From Enterococcus faecium (lineage in GTDB: Bacteria > Bacillota > Bacilli > Lactobacillales > Enterococcaceae): a DNA stretch of 64,000 nucleotides. Below, piece by piece: positions 27,315-36,293 of the stretch. The stretch lies in the NCBI RefSeq assembly GCF_029023785.1, contig NZ_CP118955.1, positions 2,407,001 to 2,471,000 of the forward strand, read 5' to 3'. Position 1 is the first letter of the stretch; each line of letters opens with the position of its first letter. The notes under the pieces are model-generated. The model did not search any database. It saw only the letters and a list, made by a program, of their open reading frames with translations, and had not been told where the DNA came from. Both the position numbers and the translations under genes were made by a program.

Positions 27315-28187
27315 ATGAAAATCAAAAAGATCTTTAATCAAAATGCAGTATTGGTAGATGACGGTGGACAGGAAAAAGTAGCTATTGGAAAAGGGATTGG
27401 ATTTGACAGAAAAAGAAATGATTTGATTTTTGATCGTGATGTCGAACGGATATTTGTCATGGAACCAGAAGGTCAAATCAAGTTGCAAAATTTACTTAAT
27501 CAGATTGATGAACGCTTTTTATTTGCAGCAGAAACGATCATTGATCATGCGGAAACTGTTTTGATGGAAAAGTTGAATGAACATGTATTGATCGCTTTGA
27601 CCGACCACATTGCTTTTTCTGCGGAGAACATTAATAACGGTATCGTCATCCGCAACAAACTTTTAAGAGAAATCGAAGTGCTTTACAGTGATGAATTCAG
27701 TATTGCTCAATGGGCAGTAGAGTATCTGACAAAAGAGCTTGGGATTCCATATACTTATGACGAAGCAGGATATATCGCAATCCATATTCACAGCGGACGA
27801 AGCGGTCGGAACAATAACCATCGCAGTATCCGTGAAGTGACGATTGTATCTGACATCATCCATTTAGTGGAATCAGAATTGGAAACAGATATCCATTCAG
27901 AACCATTTTCACTGAATTATTCAAGACTGGTGAATCATTTACGACTGCTTCTACAACGAACCCATGCGCAACAATATGCTGTTTTAGACACGGAAATCGT
28001 AGAAATGGTCAAACGAAAATACCCAGAAAGCTATAAGATTTCTAAAAAAATCCGTGTGTTGCTGACCAAAGAATACCAGCTCGCGATCACGAAAGAAGAA
28101 CTGGGTTACTTGGCCATCCATATCGAGCGTTTAAGAAGCGCAATCGTACAAACAAATGTTAACAATCATGAGGAGGAAAAAAATTGA
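27315..28187 (+). CDS. BglG/LicT family transcriptional antiterminator (NagY-like)
   Basis: The 290-residue protein has an RNA-binding CAT domain at about 1-57 (MKIKKIFNQNAVLVDD, IGKGIGFDRKRND) and two PTS-regulation domains at about 65-170 and 172-290 with conserved histidines in ALTDHIAFSAEN, YIAIHIHSGR and LAIHIERL. It should bind the RAT just upstream when its PRDs are in the sugar-induced phosphorylation state. The ATG at 27315 gives the normal family N-terminus; the upstream frame extension is rejected. Its end overlaps nagE by 4 bases, so it controls that PTS gene and itself. Confidence 0.92.
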   Translation: MKIKKIFNQNAVLVDDGGQEKVAIGKGIGFDRKRNDLIFDRDVERIFVMEPEGQIKLQNLLNQIDERFLFAAETIIDHAETVLMEKLNEHVLIALTDHIAFSAENINNGIVIRNKLLREIEVLYSDEFSIAQWAVEYLTKELGIPYTYDEAGYIAIHIHSGRSGRNNNHRSIREVTIVSDIIHLVESELETDIHSEPFSLNYSRLVNHLRLLLQRTHAQQYAVLDTEIVEMVKRKYPESYKISKKIRVLLTKEYQLAITKEELGYLAIHIERLRSAIVQTNVNNHEEEKN

Positions 28188-30142
28188 AAGCATATCTACA
28201 ACGAATGGGACGTTCCCTTCAACTTCCAGTTGCGGTCTTACCTGCTGCTGCTTTACTAGTAGGGATCGGAAACTGGTGGGCATCTTATAGTAACGACATT
28301 GTCGCTCATTTTTTACAAGCTGGCGGTAACGCAGTTTTAGGTCAATTACCTTTGCTGTTTGCCGTTGGGTTAGCACTAGGGATGTCAGTGGACAAATCAG
28401 GTGCTGCTGCCTTGGCAGGTTTGGTCGCATTTGAAGTTCCAGTAAATGTTTTAAAAACTGATTCAGTAGCTACTTTATTGAATATCAAACCAGAATCAGT
28501 TGATCCATCTTTTGCTCAGATCAGTAACGTATTTATTGGTATTATTGCCGGATTGATTGCGGCAGCTCTTTATAATCGTTTCCACGAAGCAAAATTACCG
28601 ATGGCTTTATCTTTCTTTAGCGGCAAGCGTCTAGTGCCAATCTTGGCTGCCTTTGTCATGTTGCTGATCAGTGCAGTGCTACTGCTCGTATGGCCTCCGG
28701 TTTACTCTGCTTTAGTTTCTTTTGCTAAATTCATTTTGAGTTTAGGCTGGGGTGGTGCAGGTCTTTATGGCTTCTTCAACCGTTTACTGATCCCTACAGG
28801 ATTGCATCAAGCAATGAACTCCGTGTTCTGGTTTGACGTAGCAGGAATCAATGATATTGGTAAATTTTTGGCTTCTGAAGGAACAAAAGGCGTAACAGGA
28901 ATGTATCAAGCTGGATTTTTCCCAATCATGATGTTCGGGCTTCCAGCAGGAGCATATGCTATTTACAGAAATGCACGTCCAGAAAACAAAGCAAAAACAG
29001 CTTCCTTGATGCTAGCAGCAGCTTTTGCTTCATTCTTTACTGGTGTGACAGAACCACTTGAATTTTCATTTATGTTCGTTGCTTGGCCATTATATGTCTT
29101 GCATGCAATTTTCACTGGGATTTCTTTAGCAGTGAGTGCATTCTTCCATTGGACAGCAGGATTTGCCTTTAGTGCCGGATTTGTCGATTACTTCCTATCT
29201 TTGAAAAATCCGATTGCGAATCAGCCATTGATGTTGATCGTCCAAGGATTAGTAACAGCAGTGATTTACTACTTTGGCTTTAACTTTGCTATCAAAAAAT
29301 TCCATCTGATGACTCCTGGCCGCGAGGAAGCAGATCTTTCAGATGACGATACTGCAACGACTAATTCAGACAATAAATATGCGGCACAAGCAAGCAAAAT
29401 CTACGCTGCATTAGGCGGAGCCGACAATGTAACTTCGATCGATAACTGTACTACACGCCTTCGTTTGCAAGTCAAAGATACAGGCCTGATCGATCAAAAT
29501 AAAATCAAAGCCACTGGCGTACCTGGTATGAAGATCATCGACGGAAAAAATGCGCAAGTCATCGTAGGTACAGAAGTACAATTCGTTGCAGATGAGATGG
29601 CAAAACTACATGGTGGTGCTGCAGCACGACCTGCACAAACAAACACCGTGGTTAAAACAGAAACATTTGCCGGTGAAACGATCGAACAAGATATTTACGC
29701 TATCGCAAATGGGAAACTGATTCCAATCACTGAAGTTTCAGATGATGTATTCGCGGAAAAAATGATGGGTGACGGCTATGCTGTATTACCAGAAAATGGA
29801 GAAATCTTCTCTCCAATCGCTGGTACGATCACAAACATTTTCCCAACGAAACATGCTGTCGGAATCCAAACAGATGCTGGTATCGAAGTCTTGCTTCATA
29901 TGGGCATCAACACTGTTGACTTAAAAGGCGAACCATTCACTTTATATGTAGAAGAAGGTCAAAAAGTCGCAAGAGGTCAATTGATTGCTTTAGTTGATCT
30001 TGCCGCTATTCAATCTGCAGGCAAAAACACGGATATGGTCGTTGTATTCACAAATGGCGACAAAGTCCAAAGCTTAGAAATCGAACCCGCACGTGATGTA
30101 AAAGCAAATGATAAAATCGGCTCTGTTTCCAACAAAGCCTGA
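28184..30142 (+). CDS. nagE: PTS N-acetylglucosamine-type transporter EIICBA
   Basis: The 652-residue protein has a glucose-family EIIC membrane domain (about 1-370, with LPVAVLPAAALLVGIGNW, LIPTGLHQAMNSVFWF and GVTEPLEFSFMF), an EIIB domain with phospho-cysteine in SIDNCTTRLRLQVKD near residue 424, and a C-terminal EIIA domain with the active histidine in VLLHMGINTVDLKG near residue 570. Similarity is to NagE; GlcNAc is the most likely substrate, though glucosamine or glucose uptake is possible. Translation starts at a TTG at 28184 after GAGGAGGAAAAAA. It is coupled to the antiterminator by overlap. Confidence 0.92.
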   Translation: MKAYLQRMGRSLQLPVAVLPAAALLVGIGNWWASYSNDIVAHFLQAGGNAVLGQLPLLFAVGLALGMSVDKSGAAALAGLVAFEVPVNVLKTDSVATLLNIKPESVDPSFAQISNVFIGIIAGLIAAALYNRFHEAKLPMALSFFSGKRLVPILAAFVMLLISAVLLLVWPPVYSALVSFAKFILSLGWGGAGLYGFFNRLLIPTGLHQAMNSVFWFDVAGINDIGKFLASEGTKGVTGMYQAGFFPIMMFGLPAGAYAIYRNARPENKAKTASLMLAAAFASFFTGVTEPLEFSFMFVAWPLYVLHAIFTGISLAVSAFFHWTAGFAFSAGFVDYFLSLKNPIANQPLMLIVQGLVTAVIYYFGFNFAIKKFHLMTPGREEADLSDDDTATTNSDNKYAAQASKIYAALGGADNVTSIDNCTTRLRLQVKDTGLIDQNKIKATGVPGMKIIDGKNAQVIVGTEVQFVADEMAKLHGGAAARPAQTNTVVKTETFAGETIEQDIYAIANGKLIPITEVSDDVFAEKMMGDGYAVLPENGEIFSPIAGTITNIFPTKHAVGIQTDAGIEVLLHMGINTVDLKGEPFTLYVEEGQKVARGQLIALVDLAAIQSAGKNTDMVVVFTNGDKVQSLEIEPARDVKANDKIGSVSNKA

Positions 30143-30181
30143 GCCATCGTCTTCCCCAGACTTTTTTATCGATAAACAAAC

Positions 30182-30387
30182 AGGAGCTGAGACAAAAATC
30201 TTGTCTCAGCTCCTTTTTCCGAATAAAAACGGCGTTCTCCTGCCAACTCCGCGGTAATAAGTCCAGCCAAACGAAACATATGAAGAGCTATTTTTTATTT
30301 GACTCTTCTTATTACTTGATGCAGAACAGCTTTTTCACAAAATTTTTCTTCATACTCAAAACTAATCGGCTTTTTCACAACCTCTTT
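30182..30387. repeat. Modular palindromic repeat, A/C chimera
   Basis: A perfect head terminator (GAGCTGAGACA / TGTCTCAGCTC, 30182-30210) also ends the nagE operon. The linker AAACGGCGTTC is followed by the A-type start CTCCTGCCAACTC, which changes after 13 bases into a C module (CGGTAATAAG ... ACTTGATGCAGAACAGC). The outer stem of C is therefore unpaired. A further partial end (CGGCTTTTTCACAACCTC) follows, ending a few bases before the stop of the NmrA-like gene. Confidence 0.75.
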
Positions 30388-30392
30388 ATACA

Positions 30393-31244
30393 TTATTCCT
30401 GATCCAATATTTCTTTTAATGCTGCTTCAAGAGAAGTTAATGGTTTTCCCAATACTTTTTCTAAATCATCAGAGGAAATAGCTAACTGATCCTTTTTAAT
30501 ATCATGTTGGATCGCTAAAAACATGTCAGCTGCTTCTTGAGGGAATCCGGCTTCTTTTAGATTTTCGACAAACGCTGCATCACTTGCTTCAATAATTTCT
30601 AACTCTTTACCTGTCGCACGCTCTAATGCCTTGGCTAATTCTTCATAGTCAGTTAGATTGCCGGATAATTCTAAGATTTCTGGAGAGTCACTTTCTACTA
30701 GTACTTTTGCTGCAGCTTCTGCATATTCACGTTTCAATGCCCAACCTGTTTTTCCATTTCCTGCAGCATAAACGAATTGACCAGTTTTTAAAGCCTGCCC
30801 AATGATAGGTAATTCATTCTCTACATACCAATTATTCCGTAAAAATGTATGGGAAATACCTGAATCCTTAATCATTTTTTCAGTGAATTGGTGATCTGGC
30901 GCTAATACACTGATCGAGTGATCGGCATCTGCAAAACTTGTATAAGCGATATAAGATACCCCAGCTGCTTGTGCTGCCTTCACTACATTCTTATGTTCGG
31001 CTTGACGATTTCCTGGAACGCCAGAGACAAAAAGCAATCGATCTATTCCTTTCAACGCTTCTTTCATTGAGTCTAAATCATCATAATCACCAATACGTAT
31101 ATTAAATCCAGCTTCTTTCAGTGCTTCTCCTTTTTCTTCACTACGTACTAGTACATAGATTTCATTTTGTGGAACCATCTTTTTTAAGAATTCCAGCGCA
31201 TAACCACCAAAACCTCCAGTTGCTCCTGTTACTAAATAATGCAT
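30393..31244 (-). CDS. NmrA-like NAD(P)-binding oxidoreductase (QorB/SDR family)
   Basis: The 283-residue protein begins MHYLVTGATGGFGGYALEFL with the atypical SDR glycine motif, continues with YVLVRSEEKG, RLLFVSGVPGNRQAEHKNVV and a region typical of quinone oxidoreductase 2 (TFLRNNWYVENELP). No YxxxK active site is evident, as in other NmrA-like members. AGGGAG has better spacing to the ATG at 31244 than to the GTG at 31253. It is divergent from an Rrf2 gene, an arrangement common for redox-controlled oxidoreductases. Confidence 0.88.
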   Translation of the reverse strand: MHYLVTGATGGFGGYALEFLKKMVPQNEIYVLVRSEEKGEALKEAGFNIRIGDYDDLDSMKEALKGIDRLLFVSGVPGNRQAEHKNVVKAAQAAGVSYIAYTSFADADHSISVLAPDHQFTEKMIKDSGISHTFLRNNWYVENELPIIGQALKTGQFVYAAGNGKTGWALKREYAEAAAKVLVESDSPEILELSGNLTDYEELAKALERATGKELEIIEASDAAFVENLKEAGFPQEAADMFLAIQHDIKKDQLAISSDDLEKVLGKPLTSLEAALKEILDQE

Positions 31245-31279
31245 ATTTGCCACTCCCTATTCTTTTTATTTGTTAAGAT

Positions 31280-31307
31280 TTACAGCTGTACATTTATAAA
31301 TTACACC
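31280..31307. promoter_or_regulatory. Palindromes between NmrA-like and Rrf2 genes
   Basis: Two adjacent palindromes, TACAGCTGTA (31281-31290) and ATTTATAAAT (31292-31301), lie within a dyad-like TTACAGCTGTACATT... ...TTACACC block. They are the best candidates for the Rrf2 operator controlling both divergent genes. Binding is inferred. Confidence 0.45.
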
Positions 31308-31366
31308 TTTATCATAAAGAGTGTGGTAAGATAAGTCAAGCAAAAAAAATGAAAGGATGACAACTG

Positions 31367-31834
31367 ATGAAGTATTCTCTGCAATTTAGTGATGCAATCC
31401 ATGTACTTGCCTATATTGAAATGTTTCAAGATACCCGATCACTTTCTAGTGAGATGATTGCCAGTAGTATCGAAACAAATGCAGCAAATGTACGTAAAAT
31501 CATGAGTCAGCTCAAAAAATCCGGTTTGATCTTTACAAAAACCGGAAAACCGCAGCCTTCCCTTGCCAAAAGTCCAGATCAGATTTCTTTACTAGATGTC
31601 TATCGCAGCATCGAAGGTAATACACAGCTTATCCAAGTCGATCCAAAAACAAATCCAAATTGCGTCGTTGGTGCGAATATCCAAGAAGCTTTAGAAGAAA
31701 GCTACGCTCGGCTGCAGAAAAAGGCAGAAGAAGAAATGGCTAAGATCACACTTGATAGTCTGATACATAAAATAGCCGTTTTGGAAAAAGAAAAAAGACC
31801 AGAAAACACAGGCCTCGTAGAGAGATTTTTATAA
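31367..31834 (+). CDS. Rrf2 family transcriptional regulator
   Basis: The 155-residue protein has the Rrf2 winged helix (SDAIHVLAYIEMFQDTRSLS, then SSIETNAANVRKIMSQLKKS) and the dimerisation helix (NIQEALEESYARLQKKAEEE). The region where IscR and NsrR bind Fe-S clusters has a single cysteine (NPNCVVG), so a cluster is unlikely and thiol- or ligand-based sensing, as in YwnA-like proteins, is more probable. GAAAGGATGACAACTG precedes the ATG. It probably controls the divergent oxidoreductase. Confidence 0.9.
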   Translation: MKYSLQFSDAIHVLAYIEMFQDTRSLSSEMIASSIETNAANVRKIMSQLKKSGLIFTKTGKPQPSLAKSPDQISLLDVYRSIEGNTQLIQVDPKTNPNCVVGANIQEALEESYARLQKKAEEEMAKITLDSLIHKIAVLEKEKRPENTGLVERFL

Positions 31835-31894
31835 TTCTCTCTACTGTGCCTGCATTTTTCTGATCGGAATCGTCTACATAAATTCTTTTATTCT

Positions 31895-32092
31895 CCGGGG
31901 GACAAAAGCCTTGTCATGCCCCTTTTTCCTCTCTAATGCTCAGGTCAAAGCGCTGAAGTCATGACGTCTTGATAAACGGTGTTCAAGTAGCTGACCCTCG
32001 GCATTAGTTCTGAAAAATGCAAAATATGGAAAGCTATTTCCCATTTTTCCTCTCTAATGCTCAGGTCAAAGCGCTACTTTCACGACCTCTAT
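31895..32092. repeat. Modular palindromic repeat, partial B + covarying B module
   Basis: A head hairpin (GGGGGACAAAAGCC...TTGTCATGCCCC, 31898-31923) is followed by an isolated B 3' arm (CTCTCTAATGCTCAGGTCAA) and then a full B module at about 31984-32080. Compared with the other B copies the stem changes AATCAGC to AAGTAGC and the partner GCTGATT to GCTACTT, and GTATTAG/CTAATAC to GCATTAG/CTAATGC, so pairing is kept. It ends just before the stop of the GyrI-like gene. Confidence 0.8.
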
Positions 32093-32096
32093 ATTA

Positions 32097-32579
32097 TCAT
32101 GGTTTATTGACTACCGGTATCCAGATTTCTCCCATATATTTCCCGTTGGTAACTCCCATTTCGACTACAGCATTTGGACCCCCAACATAGGCGTAATCTT
32201 CTACTTCTCTTAAAACATGCCCAAAGGCCGTATTCGTCAAATCATTTCTTAATTCTTCAGGCGATTCTGCTAAAGCGCTTACAACAAGATACGTTCCTTT
32301 TGGGAATGGGATGATTCGCGTAGTGTTTGGAACATCCTGACTCGTTTGAACACCGACATAGTACATCATTTTCCCGTTATAGGGTTCGTTGACTGTAAAG
32401 AAATAATGATTTTCAGCAGCTTGTTTCAATGCATCTATTGTTCCATTACCGATAACTTTTTGCTCAAATGCTTGTTTCTCTGCAGCCAAACCGACAAAAT
32501 CCGTATTGCTACTCTTCAATTCCACACCAATACCCGTCACCGTAAAATCTGGTTTTTCTTCGATCCTATACTTTGCCAT
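32097..32579 (-). CDS. GyrI-like / AraC effector-binding domain protein
   Basis: The 160-residue protein is a stand-alone effector-binding (GyrI-like, SOUL-type) domain. Typical phrases are YRIEEKPDFTVTGIGVEL at the start, GKMMYYVGVQTS in the centre and ending in GEIWIPVVNKP. Such domains bind hydrophobic or cationic small molecules and can sequester toxins or act as ligand sensors. The ATG at 32579 is better placed after GGGTGGGAGAA than the GTG at 32588. It follows the AraC gene, which carries a similar domain. Confidence 0.83.
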   Translation of the reverse strand: MAKYRIEEKPDFTVTGIGVELKSSNTDFVGLAAEKQAFEQKVIGNGTIDALKQAAENHYFFTVNEPYNGKMMYYVGVQTSQDVPNTTRIIPFPKGTYLVVSALAESPEELRNDLTNTAFGHVLREVEDYAYVGGPNAVVEMGVTNGKYMGEIWIPVVNKP

Positions 32580-32678
32580 TTCTCCCACCCTTTCTATTAT
32601 ATTAAGTTCATCTTACATAAAATTAAAGGGAAATGACACGATTACGCTCTTTTTTCTAGGGATATTTTTATTTTTTAA

Positions 32679-33542
32679 CTATTTTTTTGCTTTCACTGCA
32701 ATCCAAATCTCACTGTAAACATTACTGAAATCCTCTCCCCATTTTGTAAAAGAGATCTCGGGAGCTTCGACTAACTCATAATCTGAAGAAGGAAGCCATT
32801 CTGCATAGATTTTCCCCCAAGTATCTTGTAAAGTTTGGGGAAATGGCCCTTTATTAGGAAAAATGGCCCAAGTGTGTTCTTCTATAGCAAGCATTTCTAA
32901 ATCAGCGTACGGATTTTCTTTTGTCGTAGCAAAGCCAATCATGTGCATCAAACTGCCCTTTTCTTCCAAGCGGTCTCCATCAAATCCATAAGAAACGTTG
33001 ATTACTTGATTTGGATATAAATCTCCTAACTTATGCATCTCTTCCCTTTGAGTCTCCGTGATCGTCTGCGCTAACTTTTGTATTTCTTGATTGACTCCTT
33101 CAAATTTGACAGGAACTTTTTTCGCCACACCTGCCACATAAAACTGTTCTTTCTTTTCGATACGAAATTCCATCGATTTTCCTCCTCTGACATCAATAAA
33201 AAATGTCAAGCGTGGAAAAGATTTTTGTATGCCGTATCTGCTGATTTCTGAAGGCAGATATCCTGACCAATCACGAAAAGCTCTTGAAAAACCTTCGACT
33301 GTTTCATATCCATATCTAAACGCCGTTTCTGTCACTCTTGATCCATCTAGAAGATCGCGATTAGCCAAAGCCAATCTACGGTTTTTGATATAGTCCATTA
33401 GCGACATCCCTGCAATAAACGTAAAGATGCGTTTTAATTGATATTCAGAGATTCCTGTATTTTCGGCTATTATTTTATAGGAAAGTCCTTCTGTCAAATG
33501 TTCTTCGATGTAATCGATCAATTGGTTCAGATCTTTAAGCAT
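32679..33542 (-). CDS. AraC family regulator with GyrI-like effector domain
   Basis: The 287-residue protein has an N-terminal double helix-turn-helix (about 5-100: LSYKIIAENTGISEYQLKRI, then VTETAFRYGYETVEGFSRAF) and a C-terminal GyrI-like ligand domain (about 125-287: FRIEKKEQFYVAGVAKKVPV ... VYSEIWIAVKAKK). This is the Rob/SoxS-like plan seen in multidrug-sensing AraC regulators. The ATG at 33542 follows AAGGAGG; the longer frame from 33593 is not needed. It is transcribed toward the stand-alone GyrI-like gene, 99 bp away. Confidence 0.89.
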   Translation of the reverse strand: MLKDLNQLIDYIEEHLTEGLSYKIIAENTGISEYQLKRIFTFIAGMSLMDYIKNRRLALANRDLLDGSRVTETAFRYGYETVEGFSRAFRDWSGYLPSEISRYGIQKSFPRLTFFIDVRGGKSMEFRIEKKEQFYVAGVAKKVPVKFEGVNQEIQKLAQTITETQREEMHKLGDLYPNQVINVSYGFDGDRLEEKGSLMHMIGFATTKENPYADLEMLAIEEHTWAIFPNKGPFPQTLQDTWGKIYAEWLPSSDYELVEAPEISFTKWGEDFSNVYSEIWIAVKAKK

Positions 33543-33593
33543 ATTTATCTTCCTCCTTGATTGCCTTTTTATCATATTATCAAAGAAAGTCAA

Positions 33594-34139
33594 TTACTTG
33601 ATGAATCAGGAACCAATTTAGTCAGATGTAGAAAATGTTGTATGGATCTAAAGAAAATTCTCAAGCAGCGTTTCGTAACGGATAATTGGTATTATCTGCC
33701 TATCTATGTTTTACCTTTAGAAAAATAAATTTTGGGGAAGACAGATTCTAAGTAAACAAAGCGGTAAAAATATCTTTTATTCCCTTAGTTAATCCGCTTA
33801 CTACCTACTGTACAAAGCAAATTGTTGTTCAAACTGCTGATCAGAACGCTGCTTGGATTTTTCTTTGCGATACATCATACCTCTTTTATCAATTGGAACA
33901 ATTATTTATTTCTAACAAAATCACTTCATTTTTGTCAGATAAATAAAAAACAAAAAAAGTTCCATCTTTAAAACACGCTATTCTTTTACTTTTTCTCACA
34001 TTCTCTAAGAAAAGAAAAGGAGAATGAATTTTTGACAATTCGAGCAAAAGTGATTATCAAATATGTAAAATCAGCTACTTTTTTCTTAAACGTTTCTTTA
34101 TACTAAATATAAATAAGTGTTTCATGAAAGGAGAACTAG
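33594..34139. other. 546-bp intergenic region, mostly unassigned
   Basis: Between the AraC gene and the SWIM gene. I see no recognisable RNA or mobile element. On the minus strand a short frame at 33801-33878 encodes 25 residues beginning MMYRKEKSKQRSDQQ behind AGAGG, but TTGTTC, 16 bases, TATGAT also fits a promoter there, so it could be either a micro-ORF or the start of a small transcript. The 5' flank of the SWIM gene carries TATACT near 34100 as a possible -10. Confidence 0.4.
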
Positions 34140-34988
34140 ATGAATAATTGGCTTGAGTATTTTCCTGAAAACGTTTTGGAACGCGGTTACAGCTATCATC
34201 TGCACGGTTTTGTCCGTCATTTGAACTATACAAGCAAGTACTTGTCCGCAACAGTTTCTGGCACGGAAGATTATAAGGTAGTGATCACTTGGGATGAAAA
34301 GACCAACATGACTTGTGATTGTCTATATGCCATAGAAGGAAAAAAATGCAAACACATGGCTGCTGTCTTATTCGCTTACGAAGAACGTCCAATAAAAAAA
34401 TCCAACTACTCACTTTCCGAACTCTCGTCCCTTGTTTCCTCCGCTAGTTCCTCTCTTGTACGGGAGCTTTTAACAGAGATTCTTATAGAACATCCGCACT
34501 TTATCGAACGCTTCAAAGTTAAGATGCCATTTCATGCAATAAATTATTCAGATAAATTAACAACTATCATCCATAAATACGATCATATTATCAAGAAAAA
34601 CAAAAACAGGAAAACAGCGAAGTTCATCATGGAGATGCGAAAGTTCATCCAAGAAGCAGTTGAATCGCTTATTCAGCAAAATGCCTATCTTCCCGCATTC
34701 GAATTGATCAATGAAGTGATTGCTACTCTCGAAACATTCTATTGGGAGCCTGAGGATGAACGAACCCTTCTTCTGATAGAGGACTGTTATTATTTATGGA
34801 AAGAATTATTAGCAGAAGCACCTCATGCAGAAAAAAGGCAAATGTTCTCTTGGTTCGTCTGCCAAGTCGATCATACTGACGCCTCTTATTCAAAACGCTA
34901 CTCCATAAAAATCCTGAAAGAAGACTTTCGGGAAAAAGAATTTTCTAACCAAAAGAAAAAAATAGATAAAAAACTAAAGAAACGGTAA
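34140..34988 (+). CDS. SWIM zinc finger protein
   Basis: The 282-residue protein carries a SWIM motif (CxCx(n)CxH) at about residues 60-74: TCDCLYAIEGKKCKHMAAVL. The N-terminus (LEYFPENVLERGYSYHLHGF) is typical of bacterial SWIM proteins, which are often found beside or fused to SNF2 helicases. The rest is helical and charged, with a lysine-rich tail. No helicase gene is adjacent. AAAGGAGAACTAG precedes the ATG. A role in nucleic-acid or protein interaction is inferred from the domain only. Confidence 0.85.
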   Translation: MNNWLEYFPENVLERGYSYHLHGFVRHLNYTSKYLSATVSGTEDYKVVITWDEKTNMTCDCLYAIEGKKCKHMAAVLFAYEERPIKKSNYSLSELSSLVSSASSSLVRELLTEILIEHPHFIERFKVKMPFHAINYSDKLTTIIHKYDHIIKKNKNRKTAKFIMEMRKFIQEAVESLIQQNAYLPAFELINEVIATLETFYWEPEDERTLLLIEDCYYLWKELLAEAPHAEKRQMFSWFVCQVDHTDASYSKRYSIKILKEDFREKEFSNQKKKIDKKLKKR

Positions 34989-35110
34989 AGAAAGACGATT
35001 TCAATGAAAAATAGCAAGTAAACGATAACAACCATCCTAAATCCACAAGAAATACAGCAGACCTTGCTTTAAAAACACGAATCATGCAAAGGATGAAGTA
35101 AAGAAGACTT

Positions 35111-35160
35111 AACGCGTACCCAATATTAGTCATTTGACTATTAGGTACGCGTTTTGTTTT
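35111..35160. terminator. Bidirectional terminator after the SWIM gene
   Basis: AACGCGTACC and GGTACGCGTT form a 10-bp perfect stem with a further paired inner part (TTAGTCA / TGACTA), followed by TTGTTTT. It serves the SWIM gene and abuts the stop of the convergent xylulokinase fragment. Confidence 0.75.
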
Positions 35161-35506
35161 ATAAGTCATGACAAATTTCCTTCGTTGCTGGATAGATTTT
35201 CCGGCATTGTTGATAGATTTTATGATACTTTTCTACATTTTGTAAGAGAGGTTCCACTGCATCTGTATATTGGATAAAATTCTGACAACAACTTTCAGGT
35301 GTGTCGAACCACCCTAACCCTAGTGCAGCAATCATTGTTGCGCCTAATGCAGGTCCTTCCTCCACACTTAAACAATAGACCGTTGCATCGAAAATATCAG
35401 CTTGGATTTGTAGCCATGCAAGATTTTTCGCGCCTCCTCCCACCGAAACAATACGTGTAAATCTGCGACCCGCTAGTTCTTTACGTTTCAATCCCACCAT
35501 TGACAA
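35159..35506 (-). pseudogene. Xylulokinase (FGGY) C-terminal remnant
   Basis: The 115 codons correspond only to the C-terminal end of an FGGY sugar kinase, including RIVSVGGGAKNLAWLQIQAD and EEGPALGATMIAALGLGW, where xylulokinases have the adenine-binding segment. About 400 N-terminal residues, including the phosphate and sugar sites, are missing, and nothing upstream in the 73 bp to azlC continues the frame. A xylose locus was probably deleted here. It has no convincing ribosome-binding site. Confidence 0.82.
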
Positions 35507-35585
35507 ATGCTCATTAAAAATTTAGAATATTCACAAGTTTAACGACAATTATGAAAATTTATGTCGTGCTAAAGGAGTTTTGTTA

Positions 35586-36293
35586 TTGGATGAAAAGTTA
35601 GATATAAAAACTGCGATCAAAGACACGTTACCTACCGTTTTCGGTTATATCGGTATTGGACTTGCATTTGGTATCGTTGGGAAAGCTGCCGGATTTCATC
35701 CACTAGTCGTCACGTTGATGTCCCTGCTGGTCTATGCTGGTTCTGCCCAATTTATCACAGTCAGCATGCTTGCTAGTCACAGCCCATTGCTTTCCATCGT
35801 TTTCTCGACCTTTCTAGTCAATTCCCGAATGATTCTGATGAGTATGACGATTGCTCCTTATTTCAAGAAAAATCGGCTGCTTCAAAATCTGCTGATTGGC
35901 ACATTGCTGACAGATGAAAGTTTCGCACTGGGAATGAATAAATTGAACTATACTGGACAAAAGTTAAACTTTCGTTGGATGAATACAGCTAATTGGATTT
36001 CTTATTTGACGTGGGTGGGTTCTTCTCTTGTTGGCGCACTTTTAGGGAATTTTATTACTGATCCGAAAAAGTTTGGTTTGGATTTCGCCATCGTCGCTAT
36101 GTTTATCGGGTTACTTTATCTTCAAGTCATTTCTGATAGAAACACCTCTAAACGATTACAGTTGATCCTGATTGGTCTCACTTTGATTCTGGTATATGTC
36201 GGACTGATTTTTATCCCAAGCAACTTAGTGATTGTAGTTGTAACACTGATTGGGTGCGGATTGGGGGTGTGGATCAAACATGCCTTCTTTTGA
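35586..36293 (+). CDS. azlC: AzlC family branched-chain amino acid exporter, large subunit
   Basis: The product of about 235 residues has the AzlC signature FGYIGIGLAFGIVGKAAGFH, the MSLLVYAGSAQFITVSML segment and an N-terminal amphipathic helix; seven to eight membrane helices are predicted. With AzlD it exports branched-chain amino acids or analogues such as azaleucine. AAAGGAG is 8 bases before a TTG at 35586, which I take as the start; a TTG at 35580 is too close. It overlaps azlD by 14 bases. Confidence 0.9.
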   Translation: MDEKLDIKTAIKDTLPTVFGYIGIGLAFGIVGKAAGFHPLVVTLMSLLVYAGSAQFITVSMLASHSPLLSIVFSTFLVNSRMILMSMTIAPYFKKNRLLQNLLIGTLLTDESFALGMNKLNYTGQKLNFRWMNTANWISYLTWVGSSLVGALLGNFITDPKKFGLDFAIVAMFIGLLYLQVISDRNTSKRLQLILIGLTLILVYVGLIFIPSNLVIVVVTLIGCGLGVWIKHAFF

